64,000 nt of DNA, from positions 73,079,663-73,143,662 of the forward strand of contig CM039211.1 of assembly GCA_008360975.2 (NCBI GenBank). Direction: 5' to 3'. The translations under genes and the position numbers were made by a program. Position 1 is the first letter of the stretch. Every line of letters begins with the position of its first letter. Below, piece by piece: positions 53,206-64,000 of this stretch. Source of the DNA: Lichenostomus cassidix. Lineage: Eukaryota > Chordata > Aves > Passeriformes > Meliphagidae. Under the pieces are notes generated by a model, which worked only from the letters and a program-made list of their open reading frames with translations, was not told the DNA's origin and ran no database searches.

Positions 53206-54607
53206 GGTTTATGGCCACAAGAAGACTAATTTCTCCTTACACTCAAAATTCCAATCTCTTTCTGAGCAAGCAGCTCCTTACTTTTCAACAGGAATGAGCC
53301 TGTATCTGCTCCCCTGACACCAAAATCAGCTCCCCAATCCTTCCCTCCTGTTCTCCCCTCACAAATCCCTCCACATCCTCGGAGCTGTAGCAGGGAAGCA
53401 GCATCCCAAACAATACAGCTAATACAGCCTCTCACACCAGGCTCCCTCATCAAGGCACAGCAGAGTCTCAGATTAAGTGATAAGCCCCACCACAACCCAC
53501 AAAGATGGATAAAGTCACCATTTCCATTTTACAAATAGAGGAGCTAAGGCAGAAAGATTAGCTGCCTTCCCTCAAGGAGCCTCAGTCCTGGACTCAAATT
53601 AAATGAGTTTCTCTCTAAGCAGGGAGATGGCTCAGGTTACAGCTGTGGGCTGTAAATCATGGAGTGCCTGGTGCAGGCTGATGTGAGACAACATGATAGT
53701 TTATTAAATGTAATGAGGCTTAGGTCCCCAGCTTTGTTTGAGGCCAATACCCTAATATGGCCAGATAAATTGAATTTTCAAAGCCAAAAGTACCTTTTCA
53801 TGCATTTTCACTAACCTTTTACATGATGCTGATTTCCTCTCTCTCTTTCACCTGTACCTGTCTTAGCTACCAAAAATGCAGGAAAAAACACATTTATCCC
53901 ATAGTATGGCTTGAAGATGGGACAGACCACACTATGCCCTCTCCCTAGGAACGTGGGATTAACAGCACAGCCCAACAGCTCAAATTATTTGGGCTGAAGC
54001 TGTGGAGCTTCGGCTGGTGGTCTCTTATTACCCCTTCATCCAGCACATAGAGAGCTCTGGATGCATCCACAGCCTCCTGCCTCTCTGATCTGCTGCTCCA
54101 TTCAGAGAATTTGGCCTTTGGTTCCATGCTGTATCGCATCCTGAGTGCTTAAATGTGTTGGGATCTTCAGAGGTGATCAGTGAAAGCTTTGAATGCTGGG
54201 TGCAAGGGACCAGGAGACTGATAGCCAAAGGGACAGGGCACGAGAAGGGACACTGAGGACATGTCCTCTGTTACCTGCCACTGGAGAGCAACCAGCCTTT
54301 CAAAAGTGTGCTTATCTGACCTATTCCAGCTGTTTACCTCGAGAGGGATTGCTTTCCCATTGACTGTAGGGAGACCTGAAACACCACAATCCCTGCTGTG
54401 AGTGTCTGTCCTGGATGAGCTGAAACCCTTTCCTTCGTCCACCCTCCTGCTGCCACCGAGGCAGGGTATGCTCCAAATATGCAGCAACACCCAGCACCCT
54501 CTGATTAACACCATGACATTTTTCAAAGCTTGTTGGTGTCCATAAAATTCACTTCATAATAAATTTTGCAGGTGCAACGTCCTGCCAAATGGCTGTAGAG
54601 AAACACA

Positions 54608-54770
54608 TTGCAAAGGGTCAGTGGTGCCCTCCAACACCCTGTTAGCATCCTCCTGCTCAAATTTTAGCTGCTTTATACCAGCTACCCACTGCAAAAGGTC
54701 TGTGGTTCCCTTCAACACACCCCTAACACCCTCTGGTCCCCTTGTGCTGCTGCTGGGCACAGAGACATTC
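54608..54770. repeat. Diverged tandem duplication of an 81-bp unit
   Basis: 'caaagggtcagtggtgccct' at 54611 and 'caaaaggtctgtggttccc' at 54692 start two related units 81 bp apart, each going on to a 'caacac...ccct' block. The minus frame shows it as GVLKGTTDLLQWV and RVLEGTTDPLQCV. Confidence 0.7.
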
Positions 54771-56024
54771 ACCCTGAGCCACTTCTCACAATCATCCAGC
54801 ATCCTTCCCACACCTCTGCTCCCCGAGGCCTCTCTAAACCCTACCTGCTCCCACATGCTGGCATGTCCCTTTTCCTTCCCTGGAGGCCCACCCAGCACCC
54901 CCCCTGCGTGGATGGAGCATATGGCCAGGCATATGGGGTGTTAATGCAGCAGCTGGCGCGGGGTGGTGCAGGATTCGGCACGGCGGCTGTGCTGCAAACA
55001 AGGAACCCACGTGTGTGACGTGGCCATGTCCCATGCTTTGGACATCCCTGCCCCATCAGGGGGGTTGGTGGCAGTGTCTGCAGCCCCTCCCTGCTGCTGG
55101 GATTTATTCTGATGCTGCTTATAGGGACGTCAGGAAAGGACTCTCCTTCCTCGCTGGCATTTGGGATCATCCTCGTGTTTCATTCCCCCTCGTTGTTGCA
55201 CAGTTCCTTCAGAGCATCACCAGAGACATGGACATTCACCTCTGGTGGTGGTTTCTTTTCAGGGCCGGGGTGCTGGCAGCCCTCAGCCCTCAGAGACAAA
55301 CCTTGATCACAGATGTCTGTGGATGCAGAGCGCTGTGCCCTGAACCAGCCACAGCCTCTGTCCCCGACGGCTCCTGCTGCTCTCATCAGCTCATCTCGGC
55401 ATGGCCTCTTCTTGGTCAAAAAACGCCCTCTCTTGGTTACTTTCTTTTTCCCTCTTGCTCCAAATATCCTCCTCACCAGCTGGATGGTAATTTGCACAGT
55501 GGCCAGCTGAATCAGACAGGGATGCTGGAGACAAGGAGATGGGGTTTCCTGGGAATACTCCTTCCTAACAATTAACAGACTGATGAAGCCATTGCCAAGG
55601 TCCAGCACTCCCCACAGGATGATTTGCACCTGAGTAAAGGGTAGGCTGGCGGCACATACACAGATACCTGGGGGCTGCAAGAACACCGTAAATAAATCTC
55701 TCTGCCTCCCCGTGCCTCAGTTTCCCCTCCCAAAGGAGAAATGCCATTGTATTCTATAGAAAATCTGGCGAGGATGACAGCTAAATACATATTAGATCTA
55801 TGTAGGTCTGTGTATACATTCACTACATATGTTAGGGTTGGTGAATCTATCTGAAAGTAGATACGTGTGTTATCCAGTTTGGCCATTTCTGCTCCAGGGA
55901 AAAAGCATCCAAAGTGCTTGGAGCTACAAATCTCTGTCATAGGCTGAGCTGACTGAACATAAAGAGCAGGACACTGGGCAGCTGTGTGTGGATTGCTGCT
56001 CCAGCAGTGGTGACTGCCCCTAGC

Positions 56025-56540
56025 TCACAGAATCAAAGAATCACACAATCATTCAGGTGGGAAAAGCCCTCCAAGACCATCAAATCCAACTGTTCCCTCA
56101 GCACTGCCAAGGCCATCAAACCATGTCCCCAGGTGCTACATCTACGTGTCTTCTAAATCCCTTTTAAATCCCAAGGATGGGGACTCCAACACTGCCCTGG
56201 GCAGCTGTGCCAGGGCTGGACAACCCTTTTAGGGAAGAAATTTTCCCCAATATCCATCCTAAACCTGCCTGGGCACAAGTGGAGGCCATTTCCTTTTGTC
56301 ACTTGTGAGAAGGGCCTGATCCACCCCCTGCCCAGCTGTCCCCTCCTGTCAGCAGTTGTGCAGAGCCACAAGGTCCCCCTGAGCCTCCTTTGCTCCAGCC
56401 TGAGCTCCTTTCCCAGCTCCCTCAGCCTCTCCTGGTGCTCCAGACCCTTCCCAGCTCCGTTCCCTTCCCTGGACACTCTGCAGCCCCTCAGTGTCTCTCT
56501 TGTCCTGAGAGGCCCAGAGCTGGACACAACACTTGTGTCA
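56025..56540 (-). mobile_element. CR1 LINE 3' fragment with tail
   Basis: Minus-strand CR1 beginning at the 3' end with 'agaatcaaagaatcacacaa' (the ATTCTATG-type terminal repeat), then 'catcaaatccaactgttccc' and the ORF2-end region. The frame at 56527-56153 contains LRELGKELRLEQRRLRGTLW, matching the copy at 33.6 kb. Beyond 56540 I recognise nothing. Confidence 0.92.
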
Positions 56541-57603
56541 CTCCACGAGGTGTGGCCTCACTCTCTCCCCATGAGAGATTTTCTTCCACCTCCCATAGAG
56601 CTTCTGTTCACTTTTCTCATCCAGCTCCTGTGTTTAAATTTTGGGGTGTCACAGCCTGGCTGCTTCACCCCTGCAGCAACACCCAGAGCAAATCACTGCT
56701 CACTCACCTTCACTTCAGATCCAAGGACTTTGTCTCAGAGAGATTGTGAGGATTTAGTATTTCCAACTGATTTTTCAACGAACATATCATCAAGACCTCC
56801 AGAAAAATATAATAAAAGCTGCCTAAATGAGTACCCCATTTCTGAGAACTCAAAGGTAAAGCCTTAAATATTCCCAAAGATGCAAAACTCCAGCTAACAT
56901 TGCAGAAGTTGGTCCCAGAGAGCCAACGCTGTCCTGCTCACTATGGAAACTGAGTTAACAGCTACACCTTAAAGACAGGCAGGCTTACAGCCATCCCTAT
57001 AAGGATTTGCCAGAGGTTACCCAAGAGCAGTGGAAGGTTTTAGCTGACAGACAGGGTCTGTCCTTAAAACCTCAGCCCCTGCCTGGTCTGGCTTTGCATC
57101 TCCTGCCTGCAAATTGGCTGCCTGAATTTCAGATGACCCCTGAGGCTTGAGGCACTGCATGAACTATTAGGAAGCCCGAACGGATTTGTGACATCTCAGT
57201 CAGTGTCATCTCTGCAGAAAGAAAGAAATAAAATGAAACTTTGGGGGTTGTAGCTCAGCATTACTGTTTGGCTTCTTCCGTGGTATTTGCATTTATGGTT
57301 TTTAGTCTCAGTTCATGAGGAAATGAGCTTTATAAAACTGCGCAAGATTTAAATTTGAAATCCCTACTTGCTCAAAGTGAGCAAAATTATTAGTGGTACC
57401 ATGGCAAAACCATTAGGTACCATGAGGGAAAGTGAGAAATATCAGCTGAGGCTGCATTGGGCATCAGAGGGTCCTGTCCTGGCCTACCCTTCAGGAATAA
57501 TTTCCTAAAAATCAGGATTCCCATAAGGTCACTGACAGCTGTGGCATGCTCCCAGCCTCACTGGCCTTATTACCTGGCTGTGGTTAATTGAGATGTAAAA
57601 AAT

Positions 57604-57675
57604 TCTTAGAATCATACAATCGTTTAGGTTGGAAAAGACCCTTAAAATCCTCAAGTCCAACCATTAAACACCCTC
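57604..57675 (-). mobile_element. CR1 LINE 3' tail, short
   Basis: 'agaatcatacaatcgtttag' plus 'gttggaaaagacccttaaaa' and 'tcctcaagtccaaccattaa' are the terminal 70 bp of a CR1 read on the minus strand. Confidence 0.85.
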
Positions 57676-58117
57676 TGGATGTGGCTGATGTTTTTATTTC
57701 CTTTTCCTGGCAAGTAGATGTGGCTGGGTGTGATGGGAGATGATGGAGGGTCCTGCATGTGCTGGTGCAACTGAGACCCCCAAAACTGCTCCAGATGTGT
57801 GTCCCAGCCCTCTGCTGTCCCCAGCATCGCTCCAGTGGCAGAGCTGCCTCCAGGCCACCACACGAGGGCAGTCAGAGTTCGAGTGTGCAGGGAGCTGAGC
57901 AAGCAGATGTGCCGAAATGGGGAAAAGCAAAACCCGAACGATTGTACTTTCGTATTATAGTTTTTATCTGGATTTTCTGCATTTGTCTTCATTTGGGCAT
58001 CACCAGGGGCTGCTCCTCAGCCCCTGCACCCTGGTGGTGACAGCCCAGATGCCACATGAAGGATCACCCCACAGGGCCACCACAAAATGGTCCATAACCC
58101 CACACACCCTCATTTGA

Positions 58118-58215
58118 TCACCGAATCGCTTCAGCTGGAAAAGACCCCCAAGATCATCAAGTCCAAGCACTAATCTGATGCTGAGATCTGAATTCCCCAT
58201 CCCCAGAGCAGCGTT
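58118..58215 (-). mobile_element. CR1 LINE 3' tail, short
   Basis: 'gaatcgcttcagctggaaaa' followed by 'gacccccaagatcatcaagt' is a diverged CR1 3' end on the minus strand. It lies directly beyond the candidate poly(A) site at 58.25 kb. Confidence 0.75.
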
Positions 58216-58251
58216 AAGGACACACGACAGACTCAGTGCTTCAGGTAACAG

Positions 58252-58257
58252 TTTATT
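58252..58257 (-). terminator. Candidate poly(A) signal of the next upstream gene (ZBTB7C by synteny)
   Basis: The minus strand reads AATAAA here, in the context GGAGAAAATAAACTGTTACC, followed within 16-35 nt by a GU-rich element (TCTGTCGTGTGT, 58231-58220). That is a complete poly(A) site layout. In mammals ZBTB7C lies upstream of SMAD2 in the same orientation. The distance here (about 25 kb from the SMAD2 start) is what a compact bird genome would give for the roughly 96 kb I recall in human. No ZBTB7C coding sequence is in the window, so the gene name is inference. Confidence 0.4.
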
Positions 58258-59473
58258 TTCTCCAGGGGTGTAAGATGTGCAGCAGGTACGTGTACAGGAC
58301 TGCCAAGAGGAGTCGCAACCGAACAAGAGACCAGAACAAAGAAACCTAAACAGTATCCTGCCCTACAGCAAATAGTGCAAGTCATGTAAAACATTGGTTC
58401 AACATAGGAAAACACGGGGGGAAAAGGTATTTCCAAGCCACAGGTATTTTATCTCCTTCTACTGGAGATCCCAGAGGTGGGGCTGGGAGGTGGGATGAGG
58501 ATGAGTTCACTCGGGCTCAGACTATATCGGGTGTATCTTCTACAAATATTGATTTTTTTTTTCAGTTCTTCCCTTTTTGTTTTTGGCTTGGAGAGAAACT
58601 CAGGTGAAGACCAACAAGGTGCACACAGTCAGAGGTACCAAAAGGGAATAACAGATCTTAAAAACCCAGCCACAGGTGGGTGACCTGCTGCCAAACAGCA
58701 TTTTCTTAAAAGAGATGGCTGGGATTCTGCTTCATTTACTCTCTTATCTTAAAAGTTTCCTCCGTAACCACAAAATATTCCAGCTTCAGGGCACTGAGGC
58801 TGTAAATAAAGCACTATCCCCCTCCAAAATGGATAGAAAAGGATGGGGGCATAGCAGGTTCCAGGGGGCTACAGGCAGAGCACAGGTGGAGCAGAGAATG
58901 GGCAGCATTTGCAGCCCCACTGGTGCCACCAGGAGTCCTGCTGACACATTCAAGTCTAAAACATTTTAGGCTGTACTTTGCAAAATTATTCCACTTTTCT
59001 TTTTTTTCCCCTGGCAGGTGACTGCCAAATGGAAAATCCTCTCACTTCCCAAACTGCAGGCTCTTTCTTCCGTTTTGAAAACACAAATATTTTTTCGGTA
59101 TGTAATTTCCTTCTGCACAACTGCAGGAAGAGGCTCTTGCAATGCTCAGCAAAGCGTTTTGAGCCCAGGGAAAGGGTTTGCCCATCCGGCTCCCTGCCAC
59201 TCGTGCCAGGAGATGCTCCTTTGGCAGCAACACCTGGTCTGAGCAAACGCTGCGTGCATCACCCCAGTGCTGTTCCCCCTCTGCAGCCTGGATGCTCCAG
59301 CAGATAACAGCAGCTGTTCAGGAGCAAGCATGCAGCCATATGTTGCTGCTAACAAGCTTTTACTGAAGCTGGTTTCTTCCTGTGATTCCCATGTGTCTGA
59401 TTAATGCACAGCTCCTCTGAGCAATTTTTTAGATTTCTTTTTCACCCTCCAATCGCAAATCTATCTCTTTATT

Positions 59474-59500
59474 TTGTTGTTATTGTTGTTGTGGTGGTGT
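59474..59500 (+). repeat. GTT-rich microsatellite
   Basis: Imperfect run of GTT/GTG triplets. Confidence 0.8.
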
Positions 59501-60534
59501 TATAAGCAAATTAGGATGTGAGCATAAAATGGGGTTAAAAGCAACAAGACCTGAAAAAAAAATCTAAGTGTATTTAAATAGCTTAAAAGTCATTCACATA
59601 ATTTTCATTTTGTGGGGGTTTTTTTTGTGCTCAGAAACTCACAGTTTATGGGCTCACCCTGCCATGGTCCTGCAGGTCCAAGCACAGAGGAGCTGCTCAA
59701 CAACCAAACACCCATCCTGGGTGGGGGATTGGTATTTCTATCTTCCCAAGGCAGGTTTTTGGACTCTGCCTGCAGATCTGGTTCCCTGCCCAAGCATGTG
59801 ATGCTGTGGAGCTCTTCTCAGATGTGTGAAGGAAGGAAAATATCCTGTGGCTGTAAGAACTGGGGATGTTTCACTGGGATTGCAGCAGGGTGTATGACCT
59901 ATGAGCCTGAATCCCTGTTCCCTAGGCTTGGGAGGATGGACTTCAACCTTTATTTCCCATTGCATTCTCCATTAAAATGGACTGGGAAGGAATCAGGCTG
60001 CCTGACCTGGTTCCCTGGGCTGTGCCAGCATCCCATCCTCTTGGGAAAGGTTTCTCCAGGGACTGTCCCATCAACTGAACAGAGAGCAGGGAGCGGTGGT
60101 GGTAGGAACCTCCCCGCCTGTGGTTAACTTTATCTCACCGAGCTATGGGAAAGCAGAACACACTGGTTGGTAACAGAGAGGTGCCCAAAAGTGATTCATC
60201 CCAGCCCTGGGAGGTCCAGCGTGGGTGGGGTGAATCACCTTCCATCAGTACCTGCCGCCCTCTAGAGCCAGGATGGCTTCAGAGGAAGGCTGGAAATCAC
60301 ACTGCAGGTTGCAGGACAACCAAAATTAATGCGTCAATATGTAGGTGTCTCAATAGGCACAAGGGTACCTGTTTACTTTGCTTCCAAATGGCTGAATGAT
60401 GTGGGATGACTCCCACTGTTCCTACCTGGAGCTTATTTTCCAGGATTTTGCACCTCCTTCAAAAACAACAAAGAAATTCTGCAACTCCTGAATAACTTAC
60501 AGGGCTCATGTTTGTGTTAGTTGTGTTCATAAAG

Positions 60535-61065
60535 TCATAGAATCATCAAAGGGCTTGGGTTGGAAGAGACCTTTAAAGTTCATCCAGTACAACCCCTTGA
60601 CCTGAGCAGGGACACCTTCCACTATCCCAGGTTGCTCCAAGCCCTGTCCAACCTGGCCTTGGACACTGCCAGGGATGGGGCAGTCACGACCTCTTTGGGC
60701 AACTTGTTTCAGTGTTTTTCCGCCCTCACTGTAAAAAATTTCTTCCTTCTCTCTAGACTGAATTCCTCTTGTTCAGTTTAAAACATCTCCTCTTGTTCTA
60801 TCACAACAGGCCCCACTAAAAAGTTTGCCCCTGTCTTTTTCCTTTAGGCCCTGGCAAGAGCTCTGAGCTCTCCCTGGAGCTTTTCTTGTCCAGCTGAACA
60901 CCCCCAGCTCTCCCAGCCTGGCTCCAGAGCAGAGTTGCTCCAGCCCTGGCAGCATCTCCGTGGCTCCTCTGGCCTGGCTGCAGCAGCTCCAGCTCCTTGT
61001 GCTGTTGTTCCCAGGGCTGGGGCAGCTCTGCAGCTGAGCTCTCACCTGAGCATAGGGGCAGAGGG
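60535..61065 (-). mobile_element. CR1 LINE 3' fragment, longest copy on the right
   Basis: Minus-strand CR1 of about 530 bp, starting at the 'catagaatcatcaaagggct' tail and running through the ORF2 end to 'ggagctggagctgctgcag' (as read on the minus strand) near 60997. The 5' part matches the 47 and 53 kb copies closely. The 3' part matches an older CR1 type, with 'gttctatcacaacaggcccc'. The two parts are collinear, so one intermediate subfamily explains it better than a chimera. Confidence 0.92.
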
Positions 61066-61485
61066 GCAGAATCCTCTCCTGCTCTGCTGCCCCTGCTGCA
61101 GCCAGACTGTAGGAGCCAACATGAGATGAACAAAAAGTGAGCTGGGACAGGACTCTGTGTCCTTCCAGCCCAAGGTTTGGTGCTCGTTACACCTGTGCTT
61201 GTTGGGAAAGGGGAGCAGATTCCCAGGAAGGCACCTCCACTCTTAGCTGGGCTCCCATGTGGATACCTGTGGCCTGGACTCACCACACAACATCAAAATG
61301 GGAAGAAACAGGGTTTTCTCTAATCATCCCTCTACACCCCAAAACATGATCACTGCCAGCACTCAGCTCCCTCCAGCCCTACCCAACCCAGCGCCAACGC
61401 GGGAAAATCAACCTTAACTTCATAATCATCATCAGCATCACAACGCCAATGGCCCCTCGGGCTGGAGGCCGTACCAGCTCAATGC

Positions 61486-61491
61486 TTTATT
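61486..61491 (-). terminator. Second candidate minus-strand poly(A) signal
   Basis: AATAAA on the minus strand in the context GTTATTAATAAAGCATTGAG. The sequence beyond it is GC-rich rather than GU-rich, which makes it a weaker site than the one at 58.25 kb. Confidence 0.2.
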
Positions 61492-63378
61492 AATAACTGA
61501 TTATTCTACCTTTCCAAGAGGTGTCAGGCAAACATCCACAGAGCTGAAGCCACACGGATGGCTGTGCTGGCAGCTCAGCAACTGCGGTGGCTTTGCCTTC
61601 TCACCACGGCCACAGGCAAGAGAATCAAGTCCTGCTTATAATTTAAAAGCATCAATTAATACAGTTTAATAAATACATAAAATGATCTAGTCTCTTTTTT
61701 TTCCATCTGCTTTTTAGCATCCATCAAAGTTAAGGGTGATTGTCCCGTGAGTAACTAAGGCAAATTTGTTTGTGTACGTGTGTGTTTCTCTCTACTTTTT
61801 TGTTTTGATTTTTTTCCATTGTTTTGTACATAAAGCAATCACATAAAAATAGTTATAAATAGAAAAATTGCAAAGGTTTATCCCCACTTAGACATATAGG
61901 AAAAAAAAAAAGAACCCAACCAACCTAACAAACAAACCGAGACAGAAAAAACACCTTGCTTCAAGTTCTTGCAGATCATACAGTACTCAGCATCTTTGGA
62001 TATTTTACAATGACTCCAAATTGTAGACAAAAAAACACCTGAAGGAACCAACCATCCGCAAAACATCGCTTGTGTAAGAAGTTGATGTGGATTAAAAAGA
62101 AGAAGTTTGATGCAGTTTTAAGAAGATTGCTTTCCTCTTCCTTTTTTTTTCTCTCCATTGACTTTTGTTGCACGTGGAGTCTTTATGGATTTCCTTTTGG
62201 AGGAGGAGGCTGAGTGTTGGGCACTTGGGATCATTCCTTGGGACCATTCTGCTGCAGGTGGTCTCAGAGCAGAAGTCCCTCACACCCTCGTGGGGGCTGT
62301 GGAACCCTTGACTCCCTGTGTCCCCCTCCTTGCCTCCAGTGGGGAGATTCTCATCCAGCCACCAGTTCACTGATGGAAAAACCAAAAATCTCATGAACCC
62401 GCAGTCCTCTCATTCCCTTCGATTTTGCTGATGTTGAAAGGTCACAGTAAAAAGAGAAATCAAAAGCCCTAATTTGTACCATTTACATTTCCAAGTGCTG
62501 GTTTCATGCAAAACACCCACCACCCACCTCAGCCAGTGGTGGAACTACCACAGCTGTGTGGGTCCCACCACATCTGCCTCCCATGGCTCATCTAGGAGGA
62601 GCCCTGAGAGGCAGATGGCCACCTAAAGCCTTTATTATTCAGAGTAGCTCATGGGTTTGGGGCTGAAGGAGGTGGACAGGGCTATTCCAGCCAATCTGCC
62701 ACTTTTTTTTGCCCCAGAAGAATTACTAGATGGAGTGGCCAAGACGGGGCGTGCAGGGATGCTGGGGCATCACCCCAAACCTGTTGGCCACCGTGGGCAA
62801 CCTTCAGCTTGGAGCACCCTGTCACATATGTCACCACCTTCACTTTTGAACCAACAAACAGTGAAGAAACAGCATTTCTACTTGCTTTCAAGTAGACAGT
62901 ATCACCATCAAGACAACTTCAGTGACCTTCTTTTCCACAAACATGCCTTGAGACAAGCACCAGGGATATTTGCACACCTCATTTTTTCCCATCAACACTG
63001 CAGACTTGGGGACACGTGAGTGTTTTGCAAATTTTTCTCATCACTATCACATAGGAATTTGAGGGAATTGAGGACAGAACCCCAGACATTTTAGAATGGT
63101 CAGTGGCGGCGAATTCTGACTCTTTGGTTTGAAACGACTTTTTCATTTCAAAATTCCCACGTGGTCCATTTTTTCAAAGCAAGGGTTTAATAAAAGCTCA
63201 GTATCGAAACATTTCTGATTCTTTCAAAACTTCTCCTTCACCTTTTCAAGCAACTGAAGTTAAAATACTCAAAATAGGCTTTGGTTCTCCTTTTGAAACT
63301 TTGAAATAGCTAAAGAACCAAAATAAGTAAAATCCCCCTTTTCCACCCAGCTTTGCACTGGGTGTGTTTCTATCTCCA

Positions 63379-63397
63379 TTTTTTTTTTTTTTTTTTT
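63379..63397 (+). repeat. Poly(T) tract, 19 bp
   Basis: Pure T run near the right edge. On the minus strand it reads as poly(A), but no CR1 or retrocopy adjoins it. Confidence 0.95.
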
Positions 63398-64000
63398 AAT
63401 GTTTTTAAGGTCCCAACTCATGCTGCAGATTAGGGCTTTCACCAGCCCTGTAAATCTGATATACTGCTGAGAAAGGCAATGGCCAGGATCCTCCCTCTCC
63501 TAGCAAGGCTGCTAGACCTCCCCTTTATCCCTTGTAGAATAAATATTGTTGCCAGACATGGGAATTAATTAAAAAGAAAAAAACCCCACCAAAACCAGAA
63601 ACAAAACAGGAAAGTCCTTTTGGCCAAAAGGGCTAAGGAACGCAATATAACAAACCCAAGTCTGGACGGCTTTTCAGTGTCCAGTGAGCTCCGTAGGTGG
63701 GAAATGGGGAACACTTCCCACAGAAAAGCCATCTCATGGTGATGGCCGAGCCCCGGACTAAGGCAAGTGACATTTTTGGGAGTGTTGAAGAGAGCAGCAG
63801 TCCTGGCCTGGCCTTCCCGGGCAGAGCCACAAGTGGTGGGATGGACAGTGAGTGCCCAGTGGCCCCAAAGCCAAGTGCAGAGTCTAAAGTGCCGGTGGCC
63901 ATGGGGCACAGCACCTGCCCATCCCCTGCTCGCCCCAGGGATGGCCCCGTGCCCCAAGCCCATGGCAGGCCACAGCAGTGAGGGGATGAAGAGTTTCTTG

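Larger units (their letters stand above)
47801..58251. other. Intergenic region, right half
   Basis: No gene is supported. The contents are six CR1 pieces between 48.8 and 57.7 kb, a duplicated 81-bp unit at 54.6 kb, a small GC/CpG-richer islet at 54.94-55.40 kb, and unlabelled sequence. Overlapping open frames on both strands near 55.0-55.7 kb (up to 186 codons) show no protein family and are probably chance in GC-rich DNA. Confidence 0.55.
58258..64000 (-). other. Possible 3' untranslated region of the upstream minus-strand gene
   Basis: If the poly(A) signal at 58252-58257 is used, the minus strand from here to the right edge would be transcribed 3' sequence or a last exon plus intron. 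No zinc-finger or BTB coding sequence is seen. The 58258-58640 and 61650-62150 parts look like slow-evolving 3' UTR (AT-rich blocks, few repeats), while 60535-61065 is a CR1 insertion. Another AATAAA lies at 61491-61486. The extent and even the existence of this UTR are uncertain. Confidence 0.25.

Noticed and set aside
55015..55686. Overlapping 186-codon (+) and 168-codon (-) open frames
   Set aside because: Both strands open together in GC-richer DNA, with no start context, domain or splice structure. Kept only as part of the islet finding.
57243..57320. tRNA-like A box ('ttgtagctcag')
   Set aside because: No B box (GGTTCGANTCC type) follows at the right distance and no cloverleaf can be formed.
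63565..63963. Last coding exon of ZBTB7C at the right edge
   Set aside because: The minus frames here contain stops or lack any BTB or C2H2 zinc-finger pattern.

Overview
This is a vertebrate nuclear window, almost certainly from a bird. Three things point that way: a set of about 20 CR1 LINE 3' fragments of the avian type (several young and very similar to one another), compact noncoding DNA with no SINEs recognised, and one well conserved animal coding exon. That exon, on the minus strand at 21843-22078, is the first coding exon of SMAD2, the receptor-activated SMAD of the TGF-beta/activin/nodal pathway. It is the only protein-coding exon I can support. Almost all other open frames are short, lack family signatures, or are shadows of CR1 and GC-rich DNA. 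In birds SMAD2 is on the Z chromosome (recalled, not testable here).

Layout, with the gene reading right to left. Positions 1-21842 are the 5' part of SMAD2 intron 2; I looked for the later SMAD2 exons by eye and found none. The coding exon with a short 5' leader is at 21843-22135. Intron 1 is about 10.8 kb (22136-32922). A CpG island at about 32.69-33.56 kb carries the SMAD2 promoter and a noncoding first exon that ends at a good splice donor (32923|32922). Six CCAAT boxes and a G-quadruplex-capable tract lie in the island. CR1 pieces bracket it on both sides.

Right of the island, about 33.57-58.2 kb is intergenic: CR1-dense blocks (33.6-38.0 and 47.3-53.2 kb) separated by a CR1-free stretch (38.0-47.3 kb) with AT-rich sequence and a cluster of GATTA/TAATC motifs that could be an enhancer. 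At 58.25 kb a convincing minus-strand poly(A) signal suggests the 3' end of the next gene upstream. By synteny with mammals this would be ZBTB7C, but no coding sequence of that gene is in the window, so the assignment is inference.

I found no new gene system. The items most worth a second look are the CCAAT-rich island hemmed in by CR1, the homeodomain-type motif cluster at 46.2 kb, the inverted pair of near-identical CR1 copies at 47.3 and 52.8 kb, the candidate downstream gene end at 58.25 kb, and several short tandem duplications.
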